From a virus, in the IMG/VR virus record IMGVR_UViG_3300035704_000392, positions 1-28,813 of that record: a stretch of DNA of 28,813 nt. The stretch is one strand, 5' to 3'. The notes beneath the pieces were generated by a model. It worked only from the letters and a program-made list of their open reading frames with translations. It was not told the DNA's origin and did not search any database. The position numbers and the translations under genes were made by a program. How positions within the stretch are numbered: position 1 is the first letter of the stretch; each line of letters starts with the position of its first letter. Of this stretch, positions 1 to 7,115 are shown piece by piece.

Positions 1-447
1 TCAAGTTATTGACTTGCGCCAGTACAGCGAATTCGGCCAAGCCCACGGAAATTGCGGCTGGTACAAGCGATACCCCGAACGTATGAAATTATTGGCGGAA
101 GCAACATTATCGGTCGTGTCCGACACGATGCAGCGCCATCCATTCTGTCGCACCCGCGATTCCATCGCGCGCATCAACCGCAATTGCAGATCGTTTCCCC
201 GGTGTTTGCTCAGCACTCCCACCCGGCAAAAATATCCCGCATTTGCTGCGTGGGTGGATAGGACGACGCCGGCAAGCGCAACCGGGATCGCCTCATGGTA
301 GGCGAGCCACCAATGCCCGTGATCGAATTCCGGAACACGTGCGCCGCTGAAGAATGTGAGCTGATGAAGCTCGGCCAGGGTCTCGGCGATTTCGTCCTCA
401 TGTGCGTTCACCTCGCGAATCCTGTAGATCGGACTCACCTCAGGCAT
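1..447 (-). CDS. GNAT-family N-acetyltransferase, phage-borne
   Basis: A 148-residue protein whose stop codon is at the window edge (positions 1-3), so it is complete. I chose the ATG at 447 because an AAGG lies about 9 bases upstream and the sequence further upstream reads as low-complexity shadow. Residues from about 70 on follow the GNAT fold: a GYFCRVGVL strand, then KHRGNDLQLRLMRAM, which matches the acetyl-CoA pyrophosphate-binding motif A (R-x-x-G-x-x-L type), then a late ASANNFIRSGYRLYQ segment typical of motif B. GNAT enzymes move an acetyl group from acetyl-CoA to an amine; the substrate cannot be read from the sequence. It overlaps the upstream small exported protein gene by 13 bases and is the last gene seen of the lysis operon. 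In a phage it could modify a host or virion protein, but that is a guess. Confidence 0.8.
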   Translation of the reverse strand: MPEVSPIYRIREVNAHEDEIAETLAELHQLTFFSGARVPEFDHGHWWLAYHEAIPVALAGVVLSTHAANAGYFCRVGVLSKHRGNDLQLRLMRAMESRVRQNGWRCIVSDTTDNVASANNFIRSGYRLYQPQFPWAWPNSLYWRKSIT

Positions 448-617
448 CGTCGAGCCTTCTCGATTTCTTTTTCGCTGATCCCGTTCGCTCGCGCCCAGGA
501 TTCCACGGCCGCCTCGCCATTTTGGGCGACAGCCCTCCTGATGACCCAGCATGGGTAGGCGTGGGCGGGGCCTGACAACAGCAACAGCGCTGCCGTCAAT
601 GCGCAGATACGCGTCAT
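435..617 (-). CDS. Small exported protein of the lysis region
   Basis: A 60-residue protein starting at the ATG at 617, which overlaps the stop of the gene before it in an ATGA arrangement (translational coupling). Residues 1-20 form a signal peptide (MTRICALTAALLLLSGPAHA) with a good AHA cleavage site. The mature part is about 40 residues with one cysteine near its start (YPCW) and one near its end (RRC). The ending ISEKEIEKARRCLR reads as a short helix. I associate small proteins of this design with the lysis end of rhizobial prophages but know no proven function. Its place after holin-like genes makes a spanin-like or envelope role possible; it has no lipobox, so a classical o-spanin is not supported. 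Confidence 0.7.
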   Translation of the reverse strand: MTRICALTAALLLLSGPAHAYPCWVIRRAVAQNGEAAVESWARANGISEKEIEKARRCLR

Positions 618-916
618 TTGCCGAGCATCGCCTTGGCGCCGAGCCACACCGCGCCCACAAATCCGGTCACTATGACCGTGATGACGGCCTTGAAAGTATA
701 GCTTTGGGCCTGCTCCACGCTTTTGCGCCAGCGCCTCAAGTGCTGAAAATCGGCCCGCAGCTCACGTCGATCCTGCTCTTCGATTCCGAACGATGTCAGG
801 AGGGTCGCAACGGTCCGAAGAACCACGGCATCGATGTCCTCGTGCCGAAGTCTTTGTTGTTCGGTCAGCGTCTCAGCGACGATGGTCCTGATATCCTCAT
901 GGTGCACGGTGTTCAT
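614..916 (-). CDS. DUF6127-like phage protein with C-terminal membrane segment
   Basis: A 100-residue protein. Residues about 1-50 are acidic and helical, followed by ELRADFQHLRRWRKSVEQ and then a single C-terminal membrane segment (about 73-95, AVITVIVTGFVGAVWLGAKAML). The F-Q-H-L-R-x-W-R block followed by one membrane helix is what I recall for the DUF6127 family of alphaproteobacterial phages; no activity is established for it. The position downstream of the 3TM holin-like gene suggests an accessory lysis or envelope role. The start at 916 lies in a sequence nearly identical to the 22-base repeat that follows the holin stop codon, which suggests the two genes once overlapped (see findings). 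Confidence 0.75.
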   Translation of the reverse strand: MNTVHHEDIRTIVAETLTEQQRLRHEDIDAVVLRTVATLLTSFGIEEQDRRELRADFQHLRRWRKSVEQAQSYTFKAVITVIVTGFVGAVWLGAKAMLGK

Positions 917-970
917 CGCTTGTTGATCCCCTATGCTCCCGCCCCGTGACTACTTGTTAATCGCTCGGAG

Positions 971-1053
971 TCATCGCTTGATGATCCCGAGGTCATCGCT
1001 TGATGATCCCGAGGTCATCGCTTGATGATCCCGAGGTCATCGCTTGATGATCC
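971..1053 (-). repeat. 22-base tandem repeat, about 3.8 copies
   Basis: Units start at 971, 993, 1015 and 1037 (the last partial) and are identical to the eye. On the minus strand each unit reads as the final codons of the holin-like gene (R-I-I-K-R-stop) plus a CCTCG joint. A further near copy, one mismatch in 18 bases, lies at 913-930 and contains the start codon of the next gene. The repeat fills the otherwise empty stretch between the two genes. Each unit also holds an ATGA stop/start overlap. Confidence 0.9.
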
Positions 1054-1420
1054 TCGCGACGTTCTCGAATCCGCGCTTCGCGAAATAAAAAGCGACGACG
1101 AGATTGGCGGTTGTCGAAGCAAAGCCTGCCAGCGGATCGGTACTGCCGAGCCTGAGAACTTTGTCCCAGATCAGGAGTTTCGCGAAATAGATGGCAACGG
1201 AATAACCGATCAGCTTGTCGGGCTCATACCAGTGCCCGATTTCAGCCGCGCGGTATTGCAGGATTGCGTTGGTCTCTGAGACCTGCGCGGCGATCTCTGC
1301 GGAAGCCGTTTCGCTCGCGATTTTTTCGGACGTGTTGCCGGCGGCGAGCTTCGCTTTATAGGCATCGATCAAGCCCTTCACGACCGGGCCGCCGAGAAAT
1401 GACAGCAGCGTTAGCCACAT
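1037..1420 (-). CDS. Holin-like protein (3TM gene-transfer/phage holin type)
   Basis: A 127-residue membrane protein. It starts MWLTLLSFLGGPVVKGLIDAY, has an amphipathic stretch rich in Ala/Ser/Glu (about 28-50), then LIGYSVAIYFAKLLIWDKVL (about 71-90) and TTANLVVAFYFAKRGFENVA (about 102-122). The start FLGGPVVKGLIDAY and the ending FAKRGFENVARII resemble the family described as holin of 3TMs for gene-transfer release. Such proteins oligomerise in the inner membrane and let the endolysin reach the peptidoglycan. It lies right after the other small membrane protein and the endolysin gene (1-2 base gaps), a standard lysis cassette. Its stop region is tandemly repeated downstream. Confidence 0.75.
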   Translation of the reverse strand: MWLTLLSFLGGPVVKGLIDAYKAKLAAGNTSEKIASETASAEIAAQVSETNAILQYRAAEIGHWYEPDKLIGYSVAIYFAKLLIWDKVLRLGSTDPLAGFASTTANLVVAFYFAKRGFENVARIIKR

Positions 1421-1421
1421 C

Positions 1422-1616
1422 TCAGAGTGTCCGGCGGCGCGTCAGTTCGGTAATCACACCGGACACGATGAGCCATCCCGTAAGCCACCTCGGCCCAAGC
1501 AGCGGTGTCAGATCCGTTGTCGATAGAACGCTCCAACCGACCGCAAAAACAAGCTGCATTCGCGCCCACGCGATCGTGGTCGAATTGTCGAACCACGCCT
1601 TGATCTTGGGCCACAT
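1422..1616 (-). CDS. Small lysis-cassette membrane protein (holin/antiholin candidate)
   Basis: A 64-residue protein. The ATG at 1616 is chosen over an upstream GTG because AAGGAAA lies 6-8 bases before it; that sequence overlaps the endolysin stop codon. Residues about 16-33 (ARMQLVFAVGWSVLST) and 40-56 (PRWLTGWLIVSGVITEL) are hydrophobic, separated by a short TDLTPLLG turn, and the end is basic (TRRRTL). Size, the two membrane segments and the position between endolysin and 3TM holin fit a second holin or an antiholin. I know no characterised homologue. Confidence 0.65.
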   Translation of the reverse strand: MWPKIKAWFDNSTTIAWARMQLVFAVGWSVLSTTDLTPLLGPRWLTGWLIVSGVITELTRRRTL

Positions 1617-1618
1617 AC

Positions 1619-2317
1619 TTATTTCCTTCCGAATAGAGAGAGCACAAATGCGATAAACGCCGCCCAACCTGTAAGTCCTTTGGTCTGTGCGGGTGGAACG
1701 GCAGGCGGCGGCGGAGTGGGCGTTGTGGTCGGGATCTCCAACATTTCGCGGCCAAACGAAACGGTTCGATCCAGCGCCATCATCGCCATCAGAAGGCCGA
1801 CGCAGCCGAGCTGCTTATCGACCGCGGTTGGATCATAGACGCCGTCGCGGATGTATTTCCCTGCCGCGTATTGATCGGTCCCGGCCCAGATATAGGGAGA
1901 CGGAACGCCGCGAGAGGCATAGCCGAAGCCGTTATAGCCTTCCAACTCGGTCAGCGTGCCGCCGATGCTCCAGTCGGTATTGCGCGCCGCATGAGGTGAG
2001 CAAAGAACGAGTGCATCGATCGCGGCCTCTTCCCAGGATCGGAATGGTCCCCTGCCCGCCGGAGCATGGACGGAAATCCTGTTCCAGGGATCGCCCTGAG
2101 CCAGGCTCCTGGTCCAGTCCTGCGAGGACTCCCGTTCGTGAATCACGGCAATGACGAACCAGGGCACGCCGGTCTTTGCGGCGACGGCCTGATAGCGCCC
2201 CTTTGCGACCGTCGTGACGAGATGACTCGCGATGGAAGCGCAATCCGCCTTTCGCAGCAGCTTGGCGCTCGCCCAACGCGCCGCATTCGCCTGCTTCAGC
2301 GCGGTCAGGTCAGTCAT
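1619..2317 (-). CDS. Phage endolysin (lysozyme-type) with C-terminal membrane anchor
   Basis: A 232-residue protein. Residues about 25-190 form a compact hydrolase domain: helix KTGVPWFVIAVIHERESSQDW with Glu61 and Glu63 as catalytic candidates, then GDPWNRISVHAPAGRGPF, then ELEGYNGFGYASRGVPSPYIWAGT, the pattern of phage muramidase-like enzymes. A Thr/Pro linker (about 195-212) leads to a hydrophobic end (GLTGWAAFIAFVLSLFG, about 213-230) and RK. There is no N-terminal signal peptide. It would cut peptidoglycan at lysis. The C-terminal segment would anchor it in the inner membrane, or could contribute to its release; this is unlike classical soluble lambda-type endolysins. It starts the lysis cassette and is divergent from the acyltransferase gene. 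Confidence 0.8.
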   Translation of the reverse strand: MTDLTALKQANAARWASAKLLRKADCASIASHLVTTVAKGRYQAVAAKTGVPWFVIAVIHERESSQDWTRSLAQGDPWNRISVHAPAGRGPFRSWEEAAIDALVLCSPHAARNTDWSIGGTLTELEGYNGFGYASRGVPSPYIWAGTDQYAAGKYIRDGVYDPTAVDKQLGCVGLLMAMMALDRTVSFGREMLEIPTTTPTPPPPAVPPAQTKGLTGWAAFIAFVLSLFGRK

Positions 2318-2481
2318 CTATTGCTCGCTTGGGGGTTGTGGTGTTGGTGGACGAGTGCGCCAGCTAGTTGTCCAGCACGTCACACTATTTTTTCGCCTCA
2401 CAGGTGACGTGAGCCGCCAAATACGCCGGTAGTTCTACGGATATTTTGACCGCGGTTGCGGTGCATGCTACTCACGTGGCA

Positions 2482-3516
2482 ATGGGGGCAAGACACACTT
2501 ACTACGACTACATTCGTGCGTTCGCCGCGCTACTTGTCCTGTTTTGCCATAAGGGGAAAATGCCGGGCGGACCGATCGGCGTAAGCATTTTTTTCTGCCT
2601 GAGCGGCTTTCTCATCACCAAGATTTTGATTGGCCTTCCCAGCACATCAGCTCTCAACATCGCGAATTTTGTTTTCCGCAGATTCATGCGGATTTTCCCG
2701 CTCTATGTCGCGACCATTTCGGCGGCCATTCTGTTGGCGTGGCTGTATCGGCCCGAACGTCTTCCCCACCTCATCGCCGGTCTCCCAGGGTTGTTGACCT
2801 TTACCCAACTTCCAACCGGGGCCGGCTACGCAACTGCGGTGGCGTGGAGCCTCCATGCGGAATTTTGGTTCTACGTCTGCTTCCCGATCGTCTTTGCGAT
2901 CACATACAAGCGGAGGCTACTGCCGCTTGCGATAGCGGCCCTGATCGTAGCGAGTATTTTCGCCAAGGTTTTCGCAGGAGCCCAGGACGAGTGGCCCATA
3001 GCAACGGGCCCATGGTTCACCGTCCTTTACCTCGACACGCTTATGTATGGTGCGATTTGCGCGCTCCTAGTCGCAAATCGCTCCGCTGTAGTCGGCCTAT
3101 TTTCCTCTAAATTTTGGTTTTGGGGACCACTCACCGCCAACCTGATGATTGCCAAACTCGGGCCGCTCAATCATTGGTACTTCGAAATGAGCGTCGCCGC
3201 GTTGCTTTGCGCCGTCGCCATCCTTCATTACGAGGCGACTAAGCAACACATGAAAGACAACTTCATTGCGTGGCTCGGGCGAATTTCCTTCTCTCTGTAT
3301 CTCGTTCATGCGGTGGTTCTTGACTATCTCCCCTATGAAAAGCTCCCCGACATATTAGATACCCCGTCCTTCTTTGTTGTGGTTCTCGCCGTCTCCATTT
3401 TTACCCAGCGGTTTATCGAGCGACCCGGAATTAGATTGGCACATGAGATCGCGGGTTTCCGCGCGGCCAAACGAGGGTCAGATGGCCCGCAAGAGGCTAT
3501 TCTCAAAAAATCCTAA
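2482..3516 (+). CDS. Acyltransferase 3 family membrane protein (O-acetylase type)
   Basis: A 344-residue integral membrane protein on the strand opposite to the phage genes. It begins MGARHTYYDYIRAFAALLVLFCHKG; the R-x10-H arrangement (Arg of DYIRAF to His of FCHK) is the known signature of AT3/OafA-type acyltransferases. Further matches are GVSIFFCLSGFLITK, FVFRRFMRIFPLY, AWSLHAEFWFYVCFPI and WLGRISFSLYLVHAVV, with about ten membrane helices in all. AT3 enzymes O-acetylate surface sugars; phage-borne members change O antigen and block superinfection. An in-frame TTG at 2446 would add 12 residues; neither start has a clear ribosome site. Its 3' end overlaps the tail fibre gene by 14 bases in convergent orientation. 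The sequence looks more AT-rich than its neighbours, as expected for a moron gene. Confidence 0.9.
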   Translation: MGARHTYYDYIRAFAALLVLFCHKGKMPGGPIGVSIFFCLSGFLITKILIGLPSTSALNIANFVFRRFMRIFPLYVATISAAILLAWLYRPERLPHLIAGLPGLLTFTQLPTGAGYATAVAWSLHAEFWFYVCFPIVFAITYKRRLLPLAIAALIVASIFAKVFAGAQDEWPIATGPWFTVLYLDTLMYGAICALLVANRSAVVGLFSSKFWFWGPLTANLMIAKLGPLNHWYFEMSVAALLCAVAILHYEATKQHMKDNFIAWLGRISFSLYLVHAVVLDYLPYEKLPDILDTPSFFVVVLAVSIFTQRFIERPGIRLAHEIAGFRAAKRGSDGPQEAILKKS

Positions 3517-4501
3517 TGATGTAGTTGCAGACGATGGTAGGCTGAGTTGTTCTGAACGGTGTCGCCGTGCCGCCTTGCGCAATGCCGCTAAACGCGCCTG
3601 TTCCAGTCGAGGTTAGTACTCCGGCTATCGTGGTATTAGCCAGCGGCATGAAGGAATTGGAGCCGCCGCCAAATCCGGTCACTCCTAAAGTAACACCTTG
3701 AACAACAATACCGGATGTTGAAGTCACCGCGACACTAACCGAGCCAACCGGCGTATAGGGCGGAAGATTTGGCGTTCCCAGGAAGTTCGATTCTCCTCCA
3801 CCCGCTGCCCCGAGCGCGGTCGAGTTGCCGCCGAAGTAGGTAGATGTAAGGCGCGCTGCAGTACTTTCTCTCATCGCCGAAACCCGCCCGGTTTTATCCG
3901 GCAGATTGAATGTGGTCGATCCGTCACCCGCGCCATACGTCGTCGACATGATCGAGAACAGCGCGGCGTAGGTGGTCCGCGAAATCGCCTGCCCGATCGG
4001 GAACGCAAACGAAGCATTCGGCGCGGTCGTCCCCCAGAAATCCAAGCCGGCACCCAACGGGATGTTGTACGGATTGCCGAAAAATCCCTGCAGGTAAAAC
4101 GAGCCATCCGAATTGTTATAGATCGCGACGTATGGCGTGCCCTGAATGATGGTGCCGGGCAGCAACTCCACCCCAGGCGACGAGCGCAGCGGCTTTGCTC
4201 CAAGGCCATCGACATTCAACGTTACCGTCGCGCCATTGGTTGCGTGCGGCGTGAACGCGATCATTTGCCCGTTGAGATGCGCCAAGGTGTCGAACACTTC
4301 GTAAGACGAAACCGAATACGCGGTCGACGTGCCCGCGGTGACGATCGCGCCGGCGATATCGTCGCGGTACTTTGCGGTCGCCGCCATCATGGCGCGAGCG
4401 GAGTCGTTGACGCTGGACGGCGCCTGGCCTTCGGCCCAGTTGATGGTGCTGTCCGCCGTCGCGTCCGCCGATGCCGTCTGCGACCACTTGTAAAGTGTCA
4501 T
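3503..4501 (-). CDS. Tail fibre protein with phage tail collar domain
   Basis: A 332-residue protein with an AAGGG site about 8 bases before its ATG. The N-terminal part MTLYKWSQTASADATADSTINWAEG resembles the virion-attachment end of phage fibres. Residues about 150-205 (FPIGQAISRTTYAALFSIM, GDGSTTFNLPDKTGRV) are the tail collar domain, and the ending TQPTIVCNYIIRIF is the usual C-terminal strand of collar fibres. Gly/Ser/Thr-rich repeats lie between. It probably forms a trimeric distal fibre that binds a host surface sugar or protein. It is convergent with the acyltransferase gene, an arrangement that would pair receptor recognition with receptor modification. Confidence 0.88.
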   Translation of the reverse strand: MTLYKWSQTASADATADSTINWAEGQAPSSVNDSARAMMAATAKYRDDIAGAIVTAGTSTAYSVSSYEVFDTLAHLNGQMIAFTPHATNGATVTLNVDGLGAKPLRSSPGVELLPGTIIQGTPYVAIYNNSDGSFYLQGFFGNPYNIPLGAGLDFWGTTAPNASFAFPIGQAISRTTYAALFSIMSTTYGAGDGSTTFNLPDKTGRVSAMRESTAARLTSTYFGGNSTALGAAGGGESNFLGTPNLPPYTPVGSVSVAVTSTSGIVVQGVTLGVTGFGGGSNSFMPLANTTIAGVLTSTGTGAFSGIAQGGTATPFRTTQPTIVCNYIIRIF

Positions 4502-4524
4502 TGTTCGTTCCCTTGAAATGGAAA

Positions 4525-4547
4525 CGGCGACCCCTTCGGAGTCGCCG
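4525..4547 (-). terminator. Hairpin before the tail fibre gene
   Basis: On the minus strand a GC-rich stem of 9-10 pairs (GGCGAC with GTCGCC, extended by CC/GG with one mismatch) closes a four-base loop, followed by GTTTCCATTTC. It lies between the stop at 4592 and the fibre start at 4501. The uridine tract is poor, so it may act as a weak terminator, attenuator or RNA processing site. Confidence 0.45.
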
Positions 4548-4591
4548 CGTAGGCCAAAAATGCTGATCGCGATAAATCCGTTAGCCGGCGG

Positions 4592-4807
4592 TTATTCCGC
4601 GCCGCTGATCTCGAGATACTGCGCGCACGGGCATGACGGCGCCCGCGCGGTAAGGAGATTGCGGATCACGCCCGTCGGCACGCCCGGGTTTTCTTTCGCC
4701 ACAGTTGTGGCCCGGGCGTCGATGATGGCTTCGACGTCCGCTCTAATCTGCTTGATGCGCGCCTCAAGCGTTGGAGTGCGCGTCGCTTTGATGTCCTTTG
4801 AGGTCAT
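4592..4807 (-). CDS. Small phage protein of unknown function
   Basis: A 71-residue protein starting MTSKDIKATRTPTLEARIKQIRADVEAIIDARATTVAKENPGVPTG. Residues about 14-38 form a charged helix, then a Cys-x-Cys pair (PSCPCAQY) near the end. It overlaps the gene before it by 44 bases. The RIKQIRADVEAIIDARA helix and the PGVPTGVIRNLL segment are compatible with a small DNA-binding or structural protein, but I do not recognise a family. The next gene downstream is the tail fibre, 90 bases away behind a hairpin. Confidence 0.6.
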   Translation of the reverse strand: MTSKDIKATRTPTLEARIKQIRADVEAIIDARATTVAKENPGVPTGVIRNLLTARAPSCPCAQYLEISGAE

Positions 4808-5285
4808 CGGCTTCAGTTCCTTTTGTCATGGATTGCATTTCGAGCGCGGGCTTTTGAGCTCCGGCCATGAGTTTCTGCCTGGCGAGAGCCGCGTCATTCT
4901 GTGCGCGCCGCAGCGCTTTCTCGCGCTGCTGCTCATGGGCGGCGACATAGACCTGCAAATCATACGGCAAGGATTTGAAGCGCAGCTTGCGGTCATCAGG
5001 CCATGACCGCGGCGGGTCGATACCCGAGATATTGCTGATTGCGGCCGCTGGCGCGCCGCCGAGCGTCGGATCGGCAAGCCCCAGCTCCACATGCGCCTTT
5101 GAGATTTCTTGCACCGCCGGCCATAGCCGTTCGATGCCGAGCGAAGCGCAATCGCCAACGAATTTTGCAACGTCAGCCGGCACCGCCGGGCACCAGGAAA
5201 CGCGATTGAGTTCACACCAGCGCGCGAACATCGGCGCGGCGCGCATTCGCGCCTGCGCCAGCGCTGCAAGCACCGGGCTCTTCAT
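4764..5285 (-). CDS. Protein with integrase SAM-like N-terminal fold, no catalytic domain
   Basis: A 173-residue protein. A GTG at 5297 would overlap the previous stop (GTGA) and add four residues; I give the ATG at 5285. Residues about 8-75 (FARWCELNRVSWCPAVPADVAKFVGDCASLGIERLWPAVQEISKAHVELGLADPT) follow the pattern of the core-binding SAM-like domain of tyrosine recombinases: W-C...P..P..V..F...GI..L...V..I...H...GL.DP. The rest is proline-rich, then a charged helix (AHEQQREKALRRAQNDAALARQKL) with no R-H-R-Y catalytic block. It is therefore not a working integrase. It may use the fold for DNA binding. The similarity is by eye only. Confidence 0.6.
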   Translation of the reverse strand: MKSPVLAALAQARMRAAPMFARWCELNRVSWCPAVPADVAKFVGDCASLGIERLWPAVQEISKAHVELGLADPTLGGAPAAAISNISGIDPPRSWPDDRKLRFKSLPYDLQVYVAAHEQQREKALRRAQNDAALARQKLMAGAQKPALEMQSMTKGTEADDLKGHQSDAHSNA

Positions 5286-5293
5286 CCCCACGC

Positions 5294-5560
5294 TCACCGC
5301 TTGGCTTTGCGCAGCGCCTCGTGAACGCTTCCCATTTTCTTGCGCAGCCCCATCAATTGCGCCCTCCGACGCAGGCTGTGCGCGCCTGAACCGATCTCGC
5401 TTCTCAATTCGGCGTCGAAGTCCGTCAGCGCGGCCGCCCGCTTCTGGAGTCCGTACAGCGCGAAGTTGTCCACCATGTTATCGATCGACATCGGCTTACC
5501 ATTCAGCTTCTCAGTTACTGATGCCGCACGCTCGATAAGGTCGCGTTCGTCGTCTGCCAT
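5294..5560 (-). CDS. Small helical phage protein, unknown function
   Basis: An 88-residue, highly charged, probably all-helical protein (MADDERDLIERAASVTEKLNGKPMSIDNMVDNFALYGLQKRA and so on, ending KMGSVHEALRKAKR). It has a very strong ribosome site, GAGAGGAG about 6 bases before the ATG. Its stop overlaps a possible GTG start of the next gene. The C-terminal half is basic (SLRRRAQLMGLRKK). It lies directly after the third SOS-promoter module. I do not recognise a characterised family. Confidence 0.65.
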   Translation of the reverse strand: MADDERDLIERAASVTEKLNGKPMSIDNMVDNFALYGLQKRAAALTDFDAELRSEIGSGAHSLRRRAQLMGLRKKMGSVHEALRKAKR

Positions 5561-5642
5561 CGCGTGGCTCCTCTCAATTCAGTTCTTCTCAAGGCCCATA
5601 TCCCTTTCTCGGAATCATGTCTTTGCTTCTGCGCAGCTGACA

Positions 5643-6641
5643 CTAGAACCGGAAATTGATCGGAGGCCGAACGGACCAATTTTCCATCGACTCGTTGCTC
5701 CAGATACCTCTTGGGGGCGCCGCCTGCTGCGGCGGCGGTTGCGGCGCCAGTTGCGTTGGATTGCGCGGATCGACGCCGGCCACGGAAGCTGTCCAAGCCG
5801 TAACATCATTGCCGTAAGGATTTCGAAATGGCCTGGCAGGAGAGACAAGTCTGAGGGGATCTGCGCCTTCGGCGGAGTCAGATGCTTGCGAGCTGGCGCT
5901 ATTCGCCTGATCGAGGTAGCCGCGATACGGCTCGAGAAATGGGAGCGGAAGTTTCGCCGTGCGACCGCTCAATAGCCACGGAGGGTGGCTACCGGGATTT
6001 TCCGATTTCTTGCTAACGGCCTCGGTCAGTTGAGAACTCGTAAATGGATCGTACGTCCGACCTGAATAGGCGCCCCGCGGCCGATACTCGATATCGTAAG
6101 AGTCACCTCGGTTTTCCGGATCGTATTTCAGTCTCGCCAGCTCACGCGCAACCTCTAGCGGAATATTCCAGGTCTTGTGTTTGAAGTTAAACTTCGTGTC
6201 GAGGGGTTGAATTTCGATGTCATGGAAAGTCTTTGTACCATCCTCACCGACCGTGACCCGGCCGGAAATCCGCGCGCTCTCGTTTCCGAATACGAATGCG
6301 CGCGTTCTGTAATCCTCCGATCCGACGTCAGTCGTATAGTGCGATATCGAAGCCGCGAGCGAGGGATCCTTCTTCCCACCTGGCGCCAATTTCCCCAAAT
6401 CGTACGTGTCCGGGGCAAGATCATTCCGAGCGATGACCTTTTGAATGATCGGAAACATCCCCGGGTGATAATACCGTCCCGGCCCCTCGTCCATGTACCA
6501 ACCCCTATCCACCTCAACCGGCTCGGGCGGACCCCCCACAGGAGTGGGCGTACCCGATGCGCTAAGCGTATTAGAGTGGTCGAGGAATTGCCGGTACGTC
6601 CAGCTCTGGTCGTTTCTGATCCTGGTCTGATTTCCTGACAT
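5643..6641 (-). CDS. Cargo/toxin-like protein of SOS module A
   Basis: A 332-residue protein with no signal peptide or membrane helix. The N-terminal linker is proline-rich (about 30-45). A mixed alpha/beta domain covers about 45-225: FVFGNESARISGRVTVGEDG, IQPLDTKFNFKHKTWNIPLEVARELARLKYDPENRGDSYDIEYRP. A low-complexity Ser/Ala/Pro segment follows. The tail from 286 reads SVAGVDPRNPTQLAPQPPP, sharing the A-G-[IV]-D-P-x-N-P-x-Q signature with the module B protein. It follows, by 3 bases, a membrane-anchored protein with periplasmic cysteines, and the pair has its own promoter. I infer a toxin or effector with its immunity protein. The D-x-x-F-N-F segment loosely recalls bacteriocin domains such as colicin M, but I cannot support an enzymatic assignment. 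Confidence 0.7.
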   Translation of the reverse strand: MSGNQTRIRNDQSWTYRQFLDHSNTLSASGTPTPVGGPPEPVEVDRGWYMDEGPGRYYHPGMFPIIQKVIARNDLAPDTYDLGKLAPGGKKDPSLAASISHYTTDVGSEDYRTRAFVFGNESARISGRVTVGEDGTKTFHDIEIQPLDTKFNFKHKTWNIPLEVARELARLKYDPENRGDSYDIEYRPRGAYSGRTYDPFTSSQLTEAVSKKSENPGSHPPWLLSGRTAKLPLPFLEPYRGYLDQANSASSQASDSAEGADPLRLVSPARPFRNPYGNDVTAWTASVAGVDPRNPTQLAPQPPPQQAAPPRGIWSNESMENWSVRPPINFRF

Positions 6642-6644
6642 AAC

Positions 6645-7034
6645 CTATCTGCCCCCTATGTAGAGCTCTGAATCCCAGTAGGTATCGTCATCAAAGACAT
6701 CGCCGCAGTTCGAGAGCATCACTTGGGCGAACCGTCCATCTCTCGCGTTCAGAGAGACATGCCATGCGATGACCAAGTAGACATTTCTGTCTCTGGTCAC
6801 CGTGCAGCAGTTTTCCGCTTTGGAAAGTGCGGCGATAAAACTTGCGTCGAATTCCTGGCCATGGGCGGATTCCTTTTTGGCTACCTCGATCGCGTCTGCT
6901 TCCGACTCGATCAGATGCTGCCCAGGGCCACAAACATTGTTCAAGCGATACGCGAATCCTGCGCACAACAAGACGAACACCGCAACGAGCGCGACGAGCG
7001 TGAACAAAAACGCTCGAAAAATCTTCTTCAGCAC
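6645..7034 (-). CDS. Membrane-anchored periplasmic protein, immunity candidate (module A)
   Basis: A 129-residue protein. The GTG at 7034 is chosen because AAAGGA lies about 7 bases upstream. Residues 5-29 (IFRAFLFTLVALVAVFVLLCAGFAY) are one membrane segment, with a Lys/Arg-rich start that puts the rest in the periplasm. That part has cysteines at about 35, 76, 77 and 110, suited to disulfides, and a SEADAIEVAKKES helix. An N-terminal anchor plus a periplasmic disulfide domain is also the design of the colicin M immunity protein; this is an analogy, not a detected homology. It is the first gene after a sigma-70-like promoter with a LexA-type box and is followed 3 bases later by the cargo-like gene. 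Confidence 0.7.
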   Translation of the reverse strand: MLKKIFRAFLFTLVALVAVFVLLCAGFAYRLNNVCGPGQHLIESEADAIEVAKKESAHGQEFDASFIAALSKAENCCTVTRDRNVYLVIAWHVSLNARDGRFAQVMLSNCGDVFDDDTYWDSELYIGGR

Positions 7035-7115
7035 GGAGCTTTCCTTTGATCGTGACGCATCCAAATGAGCAGGCCGCGAAATGCATGCAATCGCGAGCAA
7101 TTTTCTACCTATGAT

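Noticed and set aside
911-925. Plus-strand GTTC-N7-GTTG as another LexA box
   Set aside because: One mismatch, no promoter around it and no plus-strand gene after it; it lies in the repeat copy at the start of the DUF6127-like gene.
971-1053. Possible CRISPR array
   Set aside because: The 22-base units are directly adjacent with no spacers and derive from a gene end.
5643-6641. Assignment of the module A cargo protein as a colicin M-type lipid II hydrolase
   Set aside because: A D-x-x-F-N-F segment and the anchored cysteine-rich partner recall colicin M and its immunity protein, but the catalytic pattern could not be aligned by eye.
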